Positions 46,426 to 57,592 of a DNA stretch of 64,000 bases are shown here, piece by piece. The position numbers and the translations under genes are program-made. This stretch comes from Diplolepis rosae (lineage: Eukaryota > Arthropoda > Insecta > Hymenoptera > Diplolepididae): contig JAPYXD010000466.1 of NCBI GenBank assembly GCA_030998225.1, positions 7,791,001 through 7,855,000 on the forward strand. Direction: 5' to 3'. The notes below the pieces were generated by a model. It did not search any database, was not told the DNA's origin, and worked only from the letters and a program-made list of their open reading frames with translations. Positions within the stretch are counted from its first letter, which is position 1. Each line of letters starts with the position of its first letter.

Positions 46426-46613
46426 CCGATGATACTGATTATAGCGAAGGAGCAGAAATGCATAGAGGCAGCGGAAGTGGTAAAAGTAAAAGGAGAGAAA
46501 AGTGGATGTCAAAAATAAGTTATGATGGAAAAGGAAGGGGCGGTCACCGAGGAGGGCGTCGAGGAGGGAGAGATAATACTGAAAAGACGCTAAATTTTAC
46601 CATTCATTTGTAG
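46426..46613 (+). pseudogene. Gly/Arg-rich terminal exon (copy 2 of 3)
   Basis: Acceptor TTTTTGTTTTCAG, then the same translation as the minus-strand copy at 17337-17524: acidic start DDTDYSEG, basic middle KSKRREKW, RGG-rich stretch and end NFTIHL-stop. No upstream exons seen. Confidence 0.45.
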
Positions 46614-46689
46614 AAAAATTCTATAAATAATATTTAAATTAACATAAACTTTTAATTTTTTTGTGGTAGTGTTTTTTGTAATTATTACC

Positions 46690-46843
46690 CTGATTAGACG
46701 GTTGAGTTCGAAATTTTTGCCACTGCTTACATTATCGGAGGATCACTAGTCACGTATCAAATAGGATACGTTCCTGACAGGTGTTCTCACAGACAATTTC
46801 AAACTCTTATATCGCAATAATGTAAATTAAATTCAAATTTACA
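46690..46843 (-). mobile_element. SINE tail, outer end of the right arm
   Basis: CATTATCGGAGGATCACTAG and ATACGTTCCTGACAGGTG match the 9284 SINE body and tail in reverse. Homology to the left arm stops near 46843. Confidence 0.65.
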
Positions 46844-47137
46844 GAATTTCAAGCTTTCATATGCTGTCAACCAACCGTTATTTCTTTGTTTAAAAATATT
46901 GATTTTTACTTCCTAATATTAAATGGAAATCACAAGTGAGAGAAGTTAGGGACACTCATAACTTACGAGTCTAGCTAATACCACGTCAATAAACCGGAAA
47001 TTGAAAAAAAAATTTCGAAATTGAAGCCAGATATGAAAAAGAATGGAAAAAATACAAAAACAAAATAAAGTAAAATATATTTTTAAATATGAAAATACAT
47101 TTTTAATCATACGAGTTTGAAAATATTCCAATAGTGG
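46844..47137. other. AT-rich spacer, nothing recognised
   Basis: No frame or repeat noticed. Confidence 0.4.
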
Positions 47138-48494
47138 GTTCGTGGGTACGCTGTCACAGGCTCCACTTTAATCTCTTTGGCCTCCACCCGCTCTCTAGTT
47201 CGCTGCCCAAGCGTAGAGACGGTATTCTTACGTACTTAGAGAGAGATGTACGCTGCTCAGGCTGTCTCTCTTTCTCTCATGGTGTACGCTGCCTAAGCTG
47301 CCCACTCGAACATTCCTTTCCACGGTGCACGCTATCACTGGCTGCCGTGAAAAGTATTTTTTAAGTCTGCTCTGATTGGTGCACGCCGCCCAGGCTACCA
47401 ATCACAATTTCTCTTAGCGCACGTGCACGCCGTCAGTTATCAGTTAATATACCTCGTAATAAATTCAGATTTTCAAGAAAGTAGGAAAAGTGAGTTTAAT
47501 AGGGATTCCATCATAGGAGTAATAATCATTGACAAGAAAAGTTCAAAATGAGTAAAATGGATAAGAAAGTTGTTCAAGAAAGTGATATAATTGATGTTGT
47601 GGATCCTAACACTAAAGGATTAGACTTAGATGTCTCCACCTTAGACAGAGCAGAGGCAGCTATTGCAAATCCTCCTCGATAAGGTGAGGACCCCAGTGTA
47701 CACTTATTAAAGTCGATGACCAGAAAAAATATGCCTCCACTTATCATTAGAATACAAGGAGGGGATTAATCCGGGTCACCAACCTATATTGATAAAGTAA
47801 TCGAGGAGGATGGAGCTGAAGCATATGGAGAGTATGCCGATGATGATCAAGAGGAAGATATAATGGATCGGCAATCTAACCTAATGAACCAACCAATAAC
47901 ACCTAAAATGGTGCCAAACAAGAATACTTCTGTTCCCGCCTACACAGATTTTAATGACTACTTGCGTGCAACATTAGGAGTAATTCGAGATGATACTATA
48001 AATATCCAAGTTATATTATCATCTCAACTCATGACCAAAATGAACGAATTGCTTTATATCATAGGTAATATGGATGCTGAAATCAAAGAACTTAGTTGCC
48101 AAATGGGAAACATCGAGAAGACCGTGACAGAACAAAGGGTTGAAATCCTAAAGCTCAATGATCTCATCAAAACAAAAGGCACTCTCCATTTAAGACACAC
48201 GTCACAAGCAGCACCTCCGGAAGCAACCAAAGGGTCACCGAGGAGCAGCATTTTGGTAAAAAAGCCTTTTCGTTTCAAAAGCACACTAGGTACGCTGTAC
48301 CGGCTCTAGTGTGAGTTTAAAATTAAATAAAATAAATCTATTTCCTGAGTACGCCACCCAGGCTCCAGAAAATAGATAGTGTTCGTGGGTACGCCGTCAC
48401 AGGCTCCACTTTAATCTCTTGTGCCTCCACCCGCTTTCTAGTCCGCTGCCCAAGCGTAGAGACGGTATTCCTACTTACTTAGAGAGAAATGTAC
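47138..48494 (+). mobile_element. Small LTR-like element with direct repeats
   Basis: 47138-47251 and 48381-48494 are direct repeats (~92% alike, both starting GTTCGTGGGTACGC). They flank a decayed ORF (47548-48309). Within and beside the repeats a 16-base motif like GTACGCTGCTCAGGCT recurs about ten times. No primer-binding site or pol was found, and ends are not TG...CA, so LTR status is uncertain. Confidence 0.45.
47548..48309 (+). pseudogene. Coiled-coil ORF of unknown family, two in-frame stops
   Basis: ATG at 47548 (MSKMDKKVVQESDIIDVV); the frame runs 253 codons with only two TAA stops (about 47680 and 47777), then opens to 48309. It has an acidic middle (YADDDQEEDIMDRQ), a heptad-like stretch MTKMNELLYIIGNMDAEIKE continuing to KLNDLIKTKG, and a basic tail. 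The layout could fit a gag-like protein or a phosphoprotein-like viral relic; I cannot decide and see no diagnostic motif. Confidence 0.45.
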
Positions 48495-48590
48495 ATTTTT
48501 TAATGCTACCGCTCATTTTTCTCTAATCTGATAGTGTTTTGTGTTCAAAATCATATGGCCAGCACTTGCACTGCTTGGTTATAATAAGAA

Positions 48591-48819
48591 CTGAATTCTC
48601 ATTATTGTGAAACGTCAAAATTCCAAAATGGTAACAGGTGAATAAAAATTCATTTACCATCAATACATTATAATTAACGTTCTTAGTGTTTGCTATAGAT
48701 AGTGGACTGAATTCTTATTATTGTGAAACGACAAAATTCCAATGTGTTAACAGGTGAATAAAAATTCATTTACCATCAATATATTATAATTAAAGTGTTT
48801 AGTGTTTGCTATAGATAGT
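48591..48819. repeat. Two-unit 115-bp tandem duplication
   Basis: CTGAATTCTCATTATTGTG at 48591 and CTGAATTCTTATTATTGTG at 48706, both running to GTTTGCTATAGATAGTG. Confidence 0.85.
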
Positions 48820-49056
48820 GTTTTTTTGTTCGCCGTATATGGTAAGTGGTAATACACTTTGATTTAAACATTTTATAATCAATTGTGTAAAACAAATTTT
48901 TCAGGTTTTCAAATTTTTCACATTTATATAAGTGTTGGTTGCATTTTCGGGTCGAATATAATTCGCTCTTTCGTTTTTTCTTCCCTTTTTGTAAATCGTC
49001 TTCTTTATCTTCATAGTTGATACCATTTTCCCCAAAATTGTTATTTATTTAGCAAC

Positions 49057-50949
49057 ATGAGTCATAGCGAATCTCCCGACCAGAAGCGGGATTTGATCGA
49101 TCCTGCATTGGGTTCAATTGAAGAACCACCAAGAAAAATGTCCAAAAGGATGAAAAATTTCCAGGAATAATGGTTCCAGGAATTTCCATCATGGAGAGAA
49201 TGGGTCGTTAAATTAGAAGATGAAACAAAATTTCATTGTACGATTTGCAACAAAACAATGTTGTGTGGCAAATCAGAAATTCAAAATGATGAGGCGACTG
49301 TACTTCATCTAAAAAATCAATCTTTTTCGGACAAAATGGCTGGATACGGGCTTGCAAAAGAAAGTAGTGAGTTCAATCCAGCTGCTCATTCTGCAATGGA
49401 CTTTTTTGCAGAAAATGACTCTGGTGTTGGTTTTTCAAATGTCACAAATCCGGAAAGCTGCACTTTCAAGGAGAAAGTTCAAGGAGCCGAAATTAGGATT
49501 GCAACTTCCTTTCTTGAACATAATATTTCTTTTGTGATTTCATCAGAATTGATAGGTCTTTTTCAGGACATGGATCCTTTGGTTCTAGAAGTAAAATCAG
49601 TAAAATCAGCTTCCACTAAAATTTCCAGCATTTCGAATAAAATGGTTTGTGCTGCTGAAACTAACCGAATTACAGAGATTTTACAAAAAGAATCATTTTC
49701 GGTCTATGAAGACGAAACGAATGATAGAACTCAGGAGAAATGGCTGTCGTTAGTGGTTCGGTACATCAAGCCAGTTTCATTGCAGTTAAGGGTTTTTTCA
49801 ATGCTAGTCCCAAACGAACTAGCATTTATCGAAACATTGTCTTAAAATTAGGGTATTTATTCCAGAAGATTCCAAGTCACTATGAAACTCGTTGGCTTGT
49901 TCCACATCAATGCATTGTTGTCATTTTGAAAAATTGGAGTGTCATCATTAAGTTTCTCATGGTGCTCGAATCTGAAAAAGTAGAAAAGGCACAAGATTTG
50001 CTAAAAAAAAATGCAAGATCCTTTGATATTCGCATCTTTTCTTTTCCTGAAGTTCACGTTGAACGCTTTTAATGTTTTTAATGCAACATTCAAAAAACGT
50101 GAAACGATGGTTCAAAAACTTCAGCCGCAATCGACAAAGTTTGTTTTGTGGATTCTCCATAAATATCTAAAAAACCCTCTTTTACATGTTAATTTGTTAT
50201 TCCAAGTTATCAGGAATGTCAATTTTGAAGATGCCAATAATCAAAAGGCGCTTGGAGATATTGACGTAGGCGCTGAAACTCAAAACTACTTGAATCAGCA
50301 GCTTGCTAATAACAACTTGCGTAGAGATCAAGTTGATGCATTTCTTCGCAACTGCTTGGATTTCTACATAACTGCAAGCAAGGAAATTTGAAATCGCCTT
50401 CCATTTGATGATTACTTCCTAGGTTGTGTTGCTGTTCTCCGGCCTGAAGTCGTTTTTAAAATCAATAGTCATGAAACATTTGTAAGGGTGTGGAAAATAT
50501 GTCAAAAATTGGGGTCATTCGACAAAATTGCAATAGGAAATGAATAAAGATCTTTGATTGAACTCAGTTCTGAAATCGAAGAGCAATGGTCTAAACTTTC
50601 TTTTGATGAAATGTGTATAGCTATTGGAGTCTTTACCACAATCAAGGGAGGAAAAATGTTTCCGAACTTATCATCTTTATTGAGTCGGATGCGTACACTT
50701 CCTCATTCTAATGCTGAGGCTGAACGAGCATTCTCAATGCTCACAGACGCCAAAACTAGCAAAAGGAATCGATTAGGGATTAGGACTGTCAATTCCATTT
50801 GTGTCACTCAATCAGCTTTAAGAGCTAGAAATGAGACCGCGAGAACAACGCGCATCACTTGGAAACATTTCAACCTGATGGACTCTGCCAATCTTTACAA
50901 GCCAGCAGTAAAAGAATATAGTGAAAACAAATTGACGCCCTTTGCTTAG
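49057..50949 (+). pseudogene. hAT-superfamily transposase relic
   Basis: ATG at 49057 (MSHSESPDQKRD). A TAA stop near 49168 is followed by a BED-like motif FHCTICNKTM...LHLK, a DDE-region remnant with YEDETNDRTQEKWL (likely catalytic D) near 49710, HYETRWLVPH and IVVILKNW, then frameshifts near 49785 and 50040. The C-terminus (50554-50949) has the dimerisation block FPNLSSLLSRMRTLPHSNAE, AERAFSMLTDAKTSKRNRL. About 630 codons fits the family. At least three disruptions make it inactive. Confidence 0.8.
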
Positions 50950-51030
50950 GATGGCACGGATACTTTTTAAACAATTTAGTGGCTTCCTTAATTAAAAAAG
51001 TATCTTTAAGCACCCCAAATATATTTTCTT

Positions 51031-51771
51031 AAAATAGTCACCAAGAAATTGGTGACTAGAAGAAAGGCCCCGGGCCTGGAAAATCCCGATCGAGTCAAGT
51101 ACATTGTTCGTAGCTTGTTTCCACACGTGGGGCCGTTCCAAAGACAGGACCGAAGTTTCTGCGTGGTCCAGCGCGAAGAATTCTTCACTCTCGAAAAACT
51201 AAAGAGAGCGGGTGGGAGGCTCAAGGCGAATACAGCGCCGGGGATCGACGGAGTGCCAACGAGATCCTCAAAGAGGTAATCGCGGCATACGCAATGTGTT
51301 CAATGCCGCGAGATGGAACATCTGCATCAAGACGATGATGTGGAAAAAGGTTCCAGACTACCTGTTGCGAATGATAAGTGACTATCTGAGCGACAGGTGG
51401 GTGATATACGAGGGCGACAAGTGGTCTCTCAATGAAGAGATGACATGTGGTGCCCCTCAAGGGTCGCGGGTGGGTCCACTCGTTTGGAACGTCATGTATG
51501 ACGATTTCCTGCGCATGGACCTACCTGCTGGAACGAGCGTCATCGGCTTTGCGGATGACGCACTTGTCGTGTGCGCCCCTGATGACGTCAGAATCCTGGA
51601 GCCGAGGATCAATGAAAGTCTGGGGCGGGCGAAGCGTTGGTTGGATAGCAGAGGCCTGAAAATGGCCTCTTGGAAAACCGAGGTTTTACTCGTCACGGAC
51701 AGGAGATCCTTTCAGTACCCGAGAATCGTTCTCGGAGAGCATGAGGTCGAGTGGAAAACAAGTATAAAGTA
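51031..51771 (+). mobile_element. LINE fragment (third copy), truncated at both ends
   Basis: Matches 3295-3560 and then 3910-11280 of the first LINE. An internal deletion joins GCGGCATAC to GCAATGTGTTC at a shared CATAC near 51288. It contains QGSRVGPLVWN and FADDALVV but breaks near 51768 with no 3'UTR or poly(A). It lies directly after the hAT relic. Confidence 0.85.
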
Positions 51772-52504
51772 TAAAACAATGGAATTTTATTGATATTTGT
51801 AAAAAACATTCACCTAATAAAAACATTTTTGAGATGATGTGAAATTGTTGGAAAATTATCAGTAAAATTTAAAGTCAATAAATATTAGAAGATTTAAATC
51901 AAGATATTAATTAAAACATGTTTCGGGTTTAAAAATTTGATCAACTGCATCAATTAGAAAATTTTGCCTTTGTGTAAAGCATTTCTTTTAAATATTAAAA
52001 AGTCTATGAATATAAGCCACTCAAACGTAAAATGAGAACTTGAAATTGGAAAAAATGTACTGCATTTTTATATTTATAAAAAAAAAGTTTTCTTAATATT
52101 ATGGAGCTCAACTGAATTTGCAAAAAATGTATCTTAAAAACTACCAAACTGCAAAAGAACTTTTATAAAATTAGCATGAAATTGCGTAACTGTAACTGAG
52201 TTTCAGTTGCATGGAGATGAATTTTGAGGTAAGTGCATTGAACTTCAGTTACCGAAACGTAAAATTATTCCTATTACAAGTATCAGTATTTCCAGGGAAA
52301 CATATACAGAATATTCAACACTTTGGAACTGAAGTTTATTGAAAAAAAATTTGTTCATAAATTTACTAAAAAGTAACAGAAATTCCTGAAATTCTGTCTA
52401 ATTGCGGCAGAAAATTCTAACAGTGTAGAATTCGTACCAGCAATTCTAAGCTAATTTTCATAAATAATCCTTTGTAATTTTATACTACATATGTACTTGC
52501 ATCT
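51772..52504. other. AT-rich stretch, nothing recognised
   Basis: No convincing frame or repeat. A TTCAGTTxC motif recurs at 52190-52250 only. Confidence 0.4.
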
Positions 52505-53507
52505 ATACGCTCCGTGCCAAGTCATGGTAGGGAGAGTCAGATCGACGCCAGCATACGCAGTGGATAATTTTGGCGTTAAAGGAGGCTGTTTTATATTTCC
52601 GAGCAATCAAAATACACATGCAAATCTAAATTTTGTTTCAATTAAAAAAATATAGCTAAAATGAGCCATTGAAGTTGTTGTGTTGTGAATTGTAAAAATA
52701 CAAGCAGGAAAAGTGAGTGTAAATTTTACAAATTTCCAACGTCTAAATGGAAAATAAATCAAAGGAACAAGTGGGTAGCTGCAGTATATATTTTTTAAGC
52801 TGTAACAAGTAATAATTGTAAAATTTATTCATCTAATTTATCATAATTTAGTATTTAATATAATATTAATAAATTTTGTAACATAAATTCTTCGACTTTT
52901 AATAAAATATTTTGGAATAAAGTATGTGAAACAATAAACGTTTAAATATATTTATTTAACTTAAGATACACCTAAACTTGAAGTCATAGAAGCTATATTA
53001 TTTGTTTAAAGTATTGCTGATGTCAGTTCCAGTAAAACTTCGCTTAAATAATATCTCTTCATCTTTACTATTACTTAAACTTTCACAGTTTTCTAAATTT
53101 TTAGAATTATTTTCATCATCGAGTTCTTAGCAATCACAGCCTTATATAAAGCATTTAAATAATTTTTTAAATAAAATTCTTCAGCCTTCAATAATGCTGT
53201 TTGTAGAAATTTTTCATCACGGTGAGATGTCTGTTTTGATCTGTCATTAACTTAACCTTATATTTACTGGTTTCTATATAATTTTTGTTATGAATAATAC
53301 TTACTTTTTACTGCTGATTTCACTTAAATACTTCACAAGGAAAAACAATTGAATTTTAAAGTGAATTAAATTGTTTTTTTTTTGTTTTTTTTTATTGATA
53401 ATAAACTTTTTTATAACTAAGCCCCATTATAATACATTGTAAAAGCTCTCGAACAGCCTCCTTTAGTTCGCTCATGCTATGGCGCTGCATTCACGCACAG
53501 AGCGTAT
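52505..53507 (+). mobile_element. P-like non-autonomous element with THAP exon
   Basis: Ends ATACGCTCCGTGC and (reversed) ATACGCTCTGTGC; subterminal AAAGGAGGCTGTT also inverted at 53451. It contains a THAP-type exon (52661-52798). The rest is AT-rich with a possible minus-strand remnant (DEKFLQTALLKAEEFYLKNY). ATCT on both sides may be a short target duplication. P elements and Kolobok both use THAP; the 1-kb size shows a deletion. Confidence 0.6.
52661..52798 (+). pseudogene. THAP zinc-finger exon
   Basis: ATG AGC CAT then a TGA stop, continuing CCVVNCKNTSRKSECKFYKF, PTSKWKINQRNKWVAAV. It has C-x-V-x-C spacing, FYxFP and the invariant W of the THAP DNA-binding domain. The stop at the fourth codon kills it; the later histidine part is missing or beyond an intron. 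Confidence 0.65.
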
Positions 53508-54394
53508 ATCTTTATTAGCATTTAGACACAAATATATACTAGTTTTTTTAGTTGATTTACATCAGAGTTATGTGCTAGAATTTTATTGTTATTCCTAAGA
53601 AAGTTTTTAGATAATTTACCGATGTTTTCTGTACATTTTATGTAAATTTTCCCACGATATTTTACATTTTTTTACATTTTTTACATTACCAAAGTTTATT
53701 CCAAAATAGAGCTCATATGTGCAATATTTTATCCACTGTTTTAAAATTTTGGCAATCAAGATCACTGATGAGGACTCCGATTACAGTTGAAATGTTTGAA
53801 AGTATGTGACTTCCTGAGTTATCATTTCTGGACCTTAAAGCCAATTATCAACAACAATATCGTATAGAATTTGTATATACTATCACCATGTAATTAGGAA
53901 TGTAGATTTTTAACCTTAATTTCTTATTTTTTTTTAAATAAAATATTTTCCACTTAATTTTTTAATTGATATAGTTTATTCACGTACTATAAAATTTTTT
54001 TAAAACTATTTTATTCAAAATAAATATTTTATATTCGTATTTTATATAAGAGAAATAGTAAAATGTAATTTCGTATGCAAATTTAGATGTAATTTGGGTT
54101 TTTTTTAATACTTTTTTGAAAATATTTTATCATGCCTTAATATATGATATTCTCTACATAATTTTCTAATTGAACTATTTGATTTGCATAGGTAAAAAAT
54201 ATTGAAATTGATATTTTGTTTTCAAACATTGAAAATTTATTGAGTTTAAAATTTCAATAGAAAATAATTTTTAAGTCTTTAAATCATCCAAAAATATGAA
54301 ATAAAATGTTTAGATATTCCTTTTAGGTGAATATTTTTAAAAATATCAAAGAAAGAACGGTAATATCTTAAATGATATATTTCGTAATTTTATA
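53508..54394. other. AT-rich stretch, nothing recognised
   Basis: Homopolymer-rich DNA without a frame, inverted repeat or tandem array that I can support. Confidence 0.4.
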
Positions 54395-54545
54395 GTATAT
54401 TACGTGCCGAGGCGCACAATGAGGGTTATTGCGCGACGAGCGAAAATGATCGCAGGAGATCGAAGCCGAGGCGCGATCAGTCCTGCGAGAATTGTCACGA
54501 GTCTCGTAATTTCCCGAATTGTGTGCATTGGCACGTATTCTATTT
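54395..54545. repeat. GC-rich ~145-bp foldback
   Basis: TACGTGCCGAGGCGCACAAT and ATTGTGTGCATTGGCACGTA form the stem tips. Inner GATCGCAGGAGATC and GCGATCAGTCCTGCGA also pair. Sharply GC-richer than its surroundings. Confidence 0.65.
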
Positions 54546-55094
54546 TATGTGACTCCGGTGCGTATACGAGTTTTTATGCGTACACTCGAATCTAATCTAT
54601 CATTGTAGTTGTTTGCAGCGCTAGTCATTACACGTGATATGTCACGACTATTCCCGGCCATTTTGATTTTATCGATATTGTGTAGTAGTAATGCATGCGC
54701 AGTTCAAATGTACAAGGCTTTGCCAGTAAGATGCTAACGCCGTACAAAGAAGAAGAAGAGTAAGAAGAAGATTGTGATTCGTTTTATGGCTATGGGCGCA
54801 TGCGCAGTTCAATTTTTACATTTCATTCCTCTGTAGCGTTACTTTGACACGAAGTCGACAGAAACATAATTTTCGATCTTCGCTCAACAGATGAAAGCGT
54901 GAGGTTGTGTGCACCGAACTCAGATAAGGCGTAAAACCCCTTATCCTGCCCAGTACTCCACAATCGCAGAATCGAATCCAAACTCAAACGAGACGTAAAA
55001 CCCCTCGTTCTCTGGTCCATTCACCTCGAGAGGGGATGCTGGGCTTGCGCGTTGAGATTCAGCCAGATGCTGAAATTCCCTGCATCTTGCCTGT

Positions 55095-55538
55095 AGATTT
55101 ACAGGAATAGCAGCAACTTTACTTCCAAACGGAAAAACTGTTCATAAAACATTCGGTCTACCCGTTCCTTTATATTCTGATTCTTCATCAAATATAAAAG
55201 TTCAATTAAAAGAAGGTACATATCTTAAAAATATTGACGTTTTTATTTGGGACGAAGCACCTATGGCTCCACATTATGCTATAGAAATAATGGATCCATT
55301 TACTTTTAAGAGAAGACAATTTCCAGTAAAATTAGCTTTTGCGATGACCATAAATAAATAACAAGGTCAAACATTCAAAACTATTGGAATAGATTTACGA
55401 AAAGATATTTTTAATCATGGTCAATTATACGTTGCTTTTTCACGAGTTCGTTCTTGGAATGCTTTAAAAGTATATTTGGGTCATCAAAGAAATACGAATA
55501 ATGTAAAAAATTTTGTGTATAAAGAATTGTATGAATAA
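55095..55538 (+). pseudogene. Helitron helicase relic (PIF1-like), internally deleted
   Basis: FTGIAATLLPNGKTVHKTF and LPVPLYSDSSSNIKVQL lead to the Walker B-like FIWDEAPMAPHYA, then a jump near 55285 to the helicase end PFTFKRRQFPVKLAFAMTIN, QGQTFKTIGIDLR, HGQLYVAFSRVRSW. A stop (TAA) sits where TINKSQGQT is usual. No Rep domain or Helitron end was seen. Confidence 0.8.
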
Positions 55539-57036
55539 AATATGTTAATCATGAATTAATCAAAATTATGAAAATTATGTTATATAGATAAAAAAAAAGG
55601 AAAAAAATGCACATCATAAATATCAATACAGAATGTACAGTTTAAAAAATTTTACTGAAGTAACAGTAATTTATTTTTCTTGAATTAATTCATAGTCCAA
55701 ACAACAATCGCATGCGTTGCGTTAAGCTATAATAATCAAAATATTACCTTCCACCTTCATGACCAAATTTGGGCAATCAAAAAATCAAAGCTAATTTTGG
55801 TTTGATGACACATTAATTCAAGAAATATATTTTTGCATTAATTGACACATCCCTTATAAGGACGTTTACATAAGGAATTTTATATTAATATTTATTGCAT
55901 TTAACTGAAATGCACCAACGTCAAACTGCCATTAGTTGATGAAAGAATATATATTCAAGACGATAATCACAAAAAAAATCATGGAAACCATAATGAACAA
56001 TCAACATAACAGTCAGAAACAGTCTCTGTAGAAATAGCCATTTTGATGTTACATTTTACTATCTACATACTTACATAATACTTAAAATCTTGATATGAAT
56101 TTTAAGAAAAAAAATAAAACTTAATACGATTTTTTAATACTTTATTAGTATGTATCTGAATAGTTGTTGAATAAATATTGAAATTTTGTTATCACAATTT
56201 TGTTGACTTTTGTCACAAGAAAATCCAAGAAAAAAAATCGCGCGCGTGTATTGCTTTCTAGTCATATTAAATTATATTGACCAATAGTAAGTAATTGAAA
56301 TGTCATTAAAAAATAACCAAAGTTAAATTTAAAAACAGGAAAGATTTAAAATAAAAATAACAAATAAAAGGTAATTGCTATATAAATCATACAAAATAAA
56401 AAATAGTCTAAATTATATTTAATTGAAATAAAAAAAATAAAAAAGAAAGAGAAGAAATGTTGAGCTCCATTCCATCAACGAAACTTAGAATAATTTAGTA
56501 CGGCACAGCGCTCGCAATCCAGCACTACCAACTGCCGAGTGACGGAGCGCGCAACTTCCAGACGCTACGGTAAAAAAACAATTGCTCTTACAAAAAAAAG
56601 TTTTAGACAAAAATTGTAGAAGATCGTGTGAATCACAACTTTTGCCAGAAAAGTTTTGCGATAGCACCGAAATAAAAAAAGATATTCGATCTAAAAAAAT
56701 GTTCAACCCTGTTTTAATTTTTATAATCGATTTTTAAGCAAAAAATAAGCAAAATACGAGAAAACATAAAATGAACTAATTTGTAGAACTCATTTTTCTC
56801 GTGAAAAATGGTATTAACTGTTTTCTTGATAAAATTAAAAATACGACTGTTACTCGCGATAAGTGAAATCACCCCTTAATTCAAGATGGCGGACAACCTG
56901 CAAAAGGTTGATGGTCGAAAACTTGGATTTAAGCATCTTATATAGTACCCTAAAGATGGCAAAAAAAAAAATTTCTTACCTAAGGAATTGCAATAATAAA
57001 ACCTAATAATAACTCAGGAGGTAACATTATTTTTAG
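55539..57036. other. AT-rich stretch, nothing firm
   Basis: A GC-richer island (56500-56560) and a minus-strand frame (56485-56706) show no motif. No repeat structure noted. Confidence 0.4.
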
Positions 57037-57165
57037 ATGAAGAGACTGGAGAAGGAGAAGATACAGAGGCGGTAGAAAGAAAGAGGTGGAGAGGAAGCGG
57101 GAGGAGTAAGAGAGAGTGGAGGAGGAATTTTCTCGGAAACATTCAACTTCACCATCAATTTGTAA
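57037..57165 (+). pseudogene. Diverged Gly/Arg-rich terminal exon (copy 3 of 3)
   Basis: Follows ATTATTTTTAG; encodes an acidic start (DEETGEGEDTEA), RWRGSGRSKRE, then in a shifted frame ETFNFTINL-stop, matching NFTIHL of the copies at 17337 and 46426. The 3' sequence TTTGTA(A/G)A...TTCTATA is also shared. Its identity is unknown. Confidence 0.4.
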
Positions 57166-57192
57166 ATTCTATATTAAAATAAAATATATTTG

Positions 57193-57207
57193 AGTTAAAA
57201 CAAATTT
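57193..57207. repeat. Left 15-bp target duplication of the short LINE
   Basis: AGTTAAAACAAATTT, identical to 58691-58705 after the poly(A). Confidence 0.9.
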
Positions 57208-57592
57208 GGTCACAAAAAAAAAAGAAAAAAAAAAGTTGAAGAAAAAAAAAGAAGAAGAAGGAAAAAAAGAGAAAAAGGCGGAGGACCCTGCGCAAAAAAC
57301 GCAGGGGGCCACCGCCACTCCTAAGTCAAAGCGCTCTACGCCCGCCAGGTCGGGCGACGCTATCAAGGTGTCAGCGAAGGACGGCCAGTCCTACGCGGAC
57401 ATCTTGAAGGAAATGAAGGCGAAAGTCGACCCCCGGAAGGCAGGACTTGAGGTCCTGTCCATACGGAGGACCAGGAAGGAAGAAGTCCTTCTGGTCCTCA
57501 AAAAGGGGGGAGATGTTCGGCCATCCGCAAGGAGCTCGACCGGGCGGTCGGCGAGAGGGGAAGAGCTTCGGAGGTTGAGAGGCAGGAAATGA
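57206..57592 (+). CDS. Shortened LINE ORF1
   Basis: Lys/Glu-rich tract, then SKRSTPARSGDAIKVSAKDG, QSYADILKEMKAKV and KAGLEVLSIRRTRKEEV. After GGDV the frame changes and a deletion joins SARGEELRRLRGRK-stop. All zinc knuckles are missing, so RNA binding is doubtful. The stop overlaps the next ATG (ATGA), the coupling expected for this LINE. It has no start of its own because of 5' truncation. Confidence 0.7.
   Translation: MVTKKKEKKKLKKKKEEEGKKEKKAEDPAQKTQGATATPKSKRSTPARSGDAIKVSAKDGQSYADILKEMKAKVDPRKAGLEVLSIRRTRKEEVLLVLKKGGDVRPSARSSTGRSARGEELRRLRGRK

Noticed and set aside
17110..46843. Pure assembly artefact (mirror contig)
   Set aside because: Arms differ by a solo LTR with its own 4-bp duplication, a Penelope tail insertion and ninefold array length, and the MULE flanks match an empty site; mis-joining alone would not produce these.
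47134..47364. Cys/Ser-rich 76-codon frame
   Set aside because: Overlaps the recurring GTACGC motifs and direct repeat; no independent evidence of coding.
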